A stretch of 15,113 bases of DNA from an uncultured Coprococcus sp. (GTDB lineage Bacteria > Bacillota > Clostridia > Lachnospirales > Lachnospiraceae). The DNA lies in assembly GCA_900548215.1 (NCBI GenBank), contig URJI01000071.1:1-15113 (forward strand), in the 5' to 3' direction. This document shows positions 14,825 through 15,113 of the stretch, piece after piece; position 1 is the first letter of the stretch; each line of letters opens with the position of its first letter. A program made the position numbers and the translations under genes. The notes under the pieces were generated by a model. That model saw nothing but the letters and a program-made list of their open reading frames with translations. It had not been told where the DNA came from and searched no databases.

Positions 14825-15113
14825 TTATTCCAGACACTCCGCAATACACCCGGCCCATTCTTCCAGATCATCAGCTCTTCTGTTCTCGCCGCTCATGTAG
14901 AAACTGGCTACTATAAGTTTCTTTCCTTTTCTCATAATCACACTCTCTGAGCCATCCCAATAAGCATCTACATCATCCAGCCCAGCTATCTTCATATCAA
15001 TTTTCTCATAGTCAGACTGATGCTTTGCCCTCTGCACATAAGCCTGATAAAGTTTATCTGCCAGCCACTTATTTTTAGCCTCGTGATAGGTTATCACCAA
15101 TCCACCATGACAT
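14825..15113 (-). CDS. unrecognised protein, C-terminal 96 residues only
   Basis: The frame stays open to the window edge, so this is the 3' part of a longer gene. The TTG at 15100 is unlikely to be the real start, because in-frame codons upstream continue as C-H-G-G-L. Visible sequence includes ITYHEAKNKWLADKLYQAYV, a short Asp-rich turn (GLDDVDAYWDG) and a strand pair ending in KKLIVASFYMSGE, then an acidic C-terminal helix (ADDLEEWAGCIAECLE). I do not recognise the family. It shows no similarity to ICE transfer proteins and lies beyond the junction region, so it is probably a host gene or belongs to another element. Confidence 0.6.
   Translation of the reverse strand, partial: CHGGLVITYHEAKNKWLADKLYQAYVQRAKHQSDYEKIDMKIAGLDDVDAYWDGSESVIMRKGKKLIVASFYMSGENRRADDLEEWAGCIAECLE

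Noticed and set aside
1..15113. CRISPR arrays, tRNA or rRNA genes, complete insertion sequences
   Set aside because: None seen: no regularly spaced repeat array, no cloverleaf with conserved T-loop, no rRNA-like sequence and no transposase with terminal inverted repeats.

Overview
The window looks like part of a decayed or rearranged integrative and conjugative element (ICE) of the Tn1549/CTn-like kind, in a gut Firmicute that is most likely a Lachnospiraceae. The evidence is the gene set and order, all on the minus strand: a VirB4-type ATPase, a membrane-anchored NlpC/P60 (C40) cell-wall hydrolase, a small coiled-coil protein, a giant ArdC-like/N6-methylase/SNF2-like helicase polyprotein, a sortase, a small hypothetical protein and a SpoVG-family protein. 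Strong Shine-Dalgarno sites and moderate-to-low GC fit a Firmicute. The taxonomic call is an inference from family resemblance only.

Layout in the direction of transcription (high to low coordinates). 14825-15113 is the 3' end of an unrecognised gene, probably outside the ICE. 14387-14824 is about 440 bases with no substantial gene. It holds a REP-like hairpin, a 22-codon reading frame with a consensus ribosome site that may be the stump of an interrupted gene, a pair of short direct repeats, and a minus-strand terminator. 13097-14386 is the C-terminal half of a VirB4/TraE ATPase that has lost its N-terminal half. The other conjugation genes normally upstream (coupling protein, relaxase, early mating-pore genes) are not next to it.

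11118-12985 is an AT-rich cargo block: an AlbA_2 (Schlafen-type) regulator with a three-copy 13-bp operator-like array upstream, an orphan tyrosine-rich 95-aa protein and a strong terminator. The block interrupts the usual virB4-to-C40 junction. An imperfect 23-bp repeat lies at both edges.

1-11071 is the ICE accessory operon. The C40 hydrolase comes first, then a 152-nt spacer with three hairpins, then tightly packed genes, mostly with good ribosome sites. The likely joint role is passage of the mating apparatus through the cell wall (C40, sortase), protection and processing of incoming DNA (ArdC-like/methylase/helicase) and a nucleic-acid-binding SpoVG homologue.

The most striking feature is a complete second gene, a TnpV-like protein, nested in the +1 frame inside the disordered linker of the giant helicase gene. 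It has its own AAAGGAG ribosome site. This is a candidate for true same-strand overprinting.
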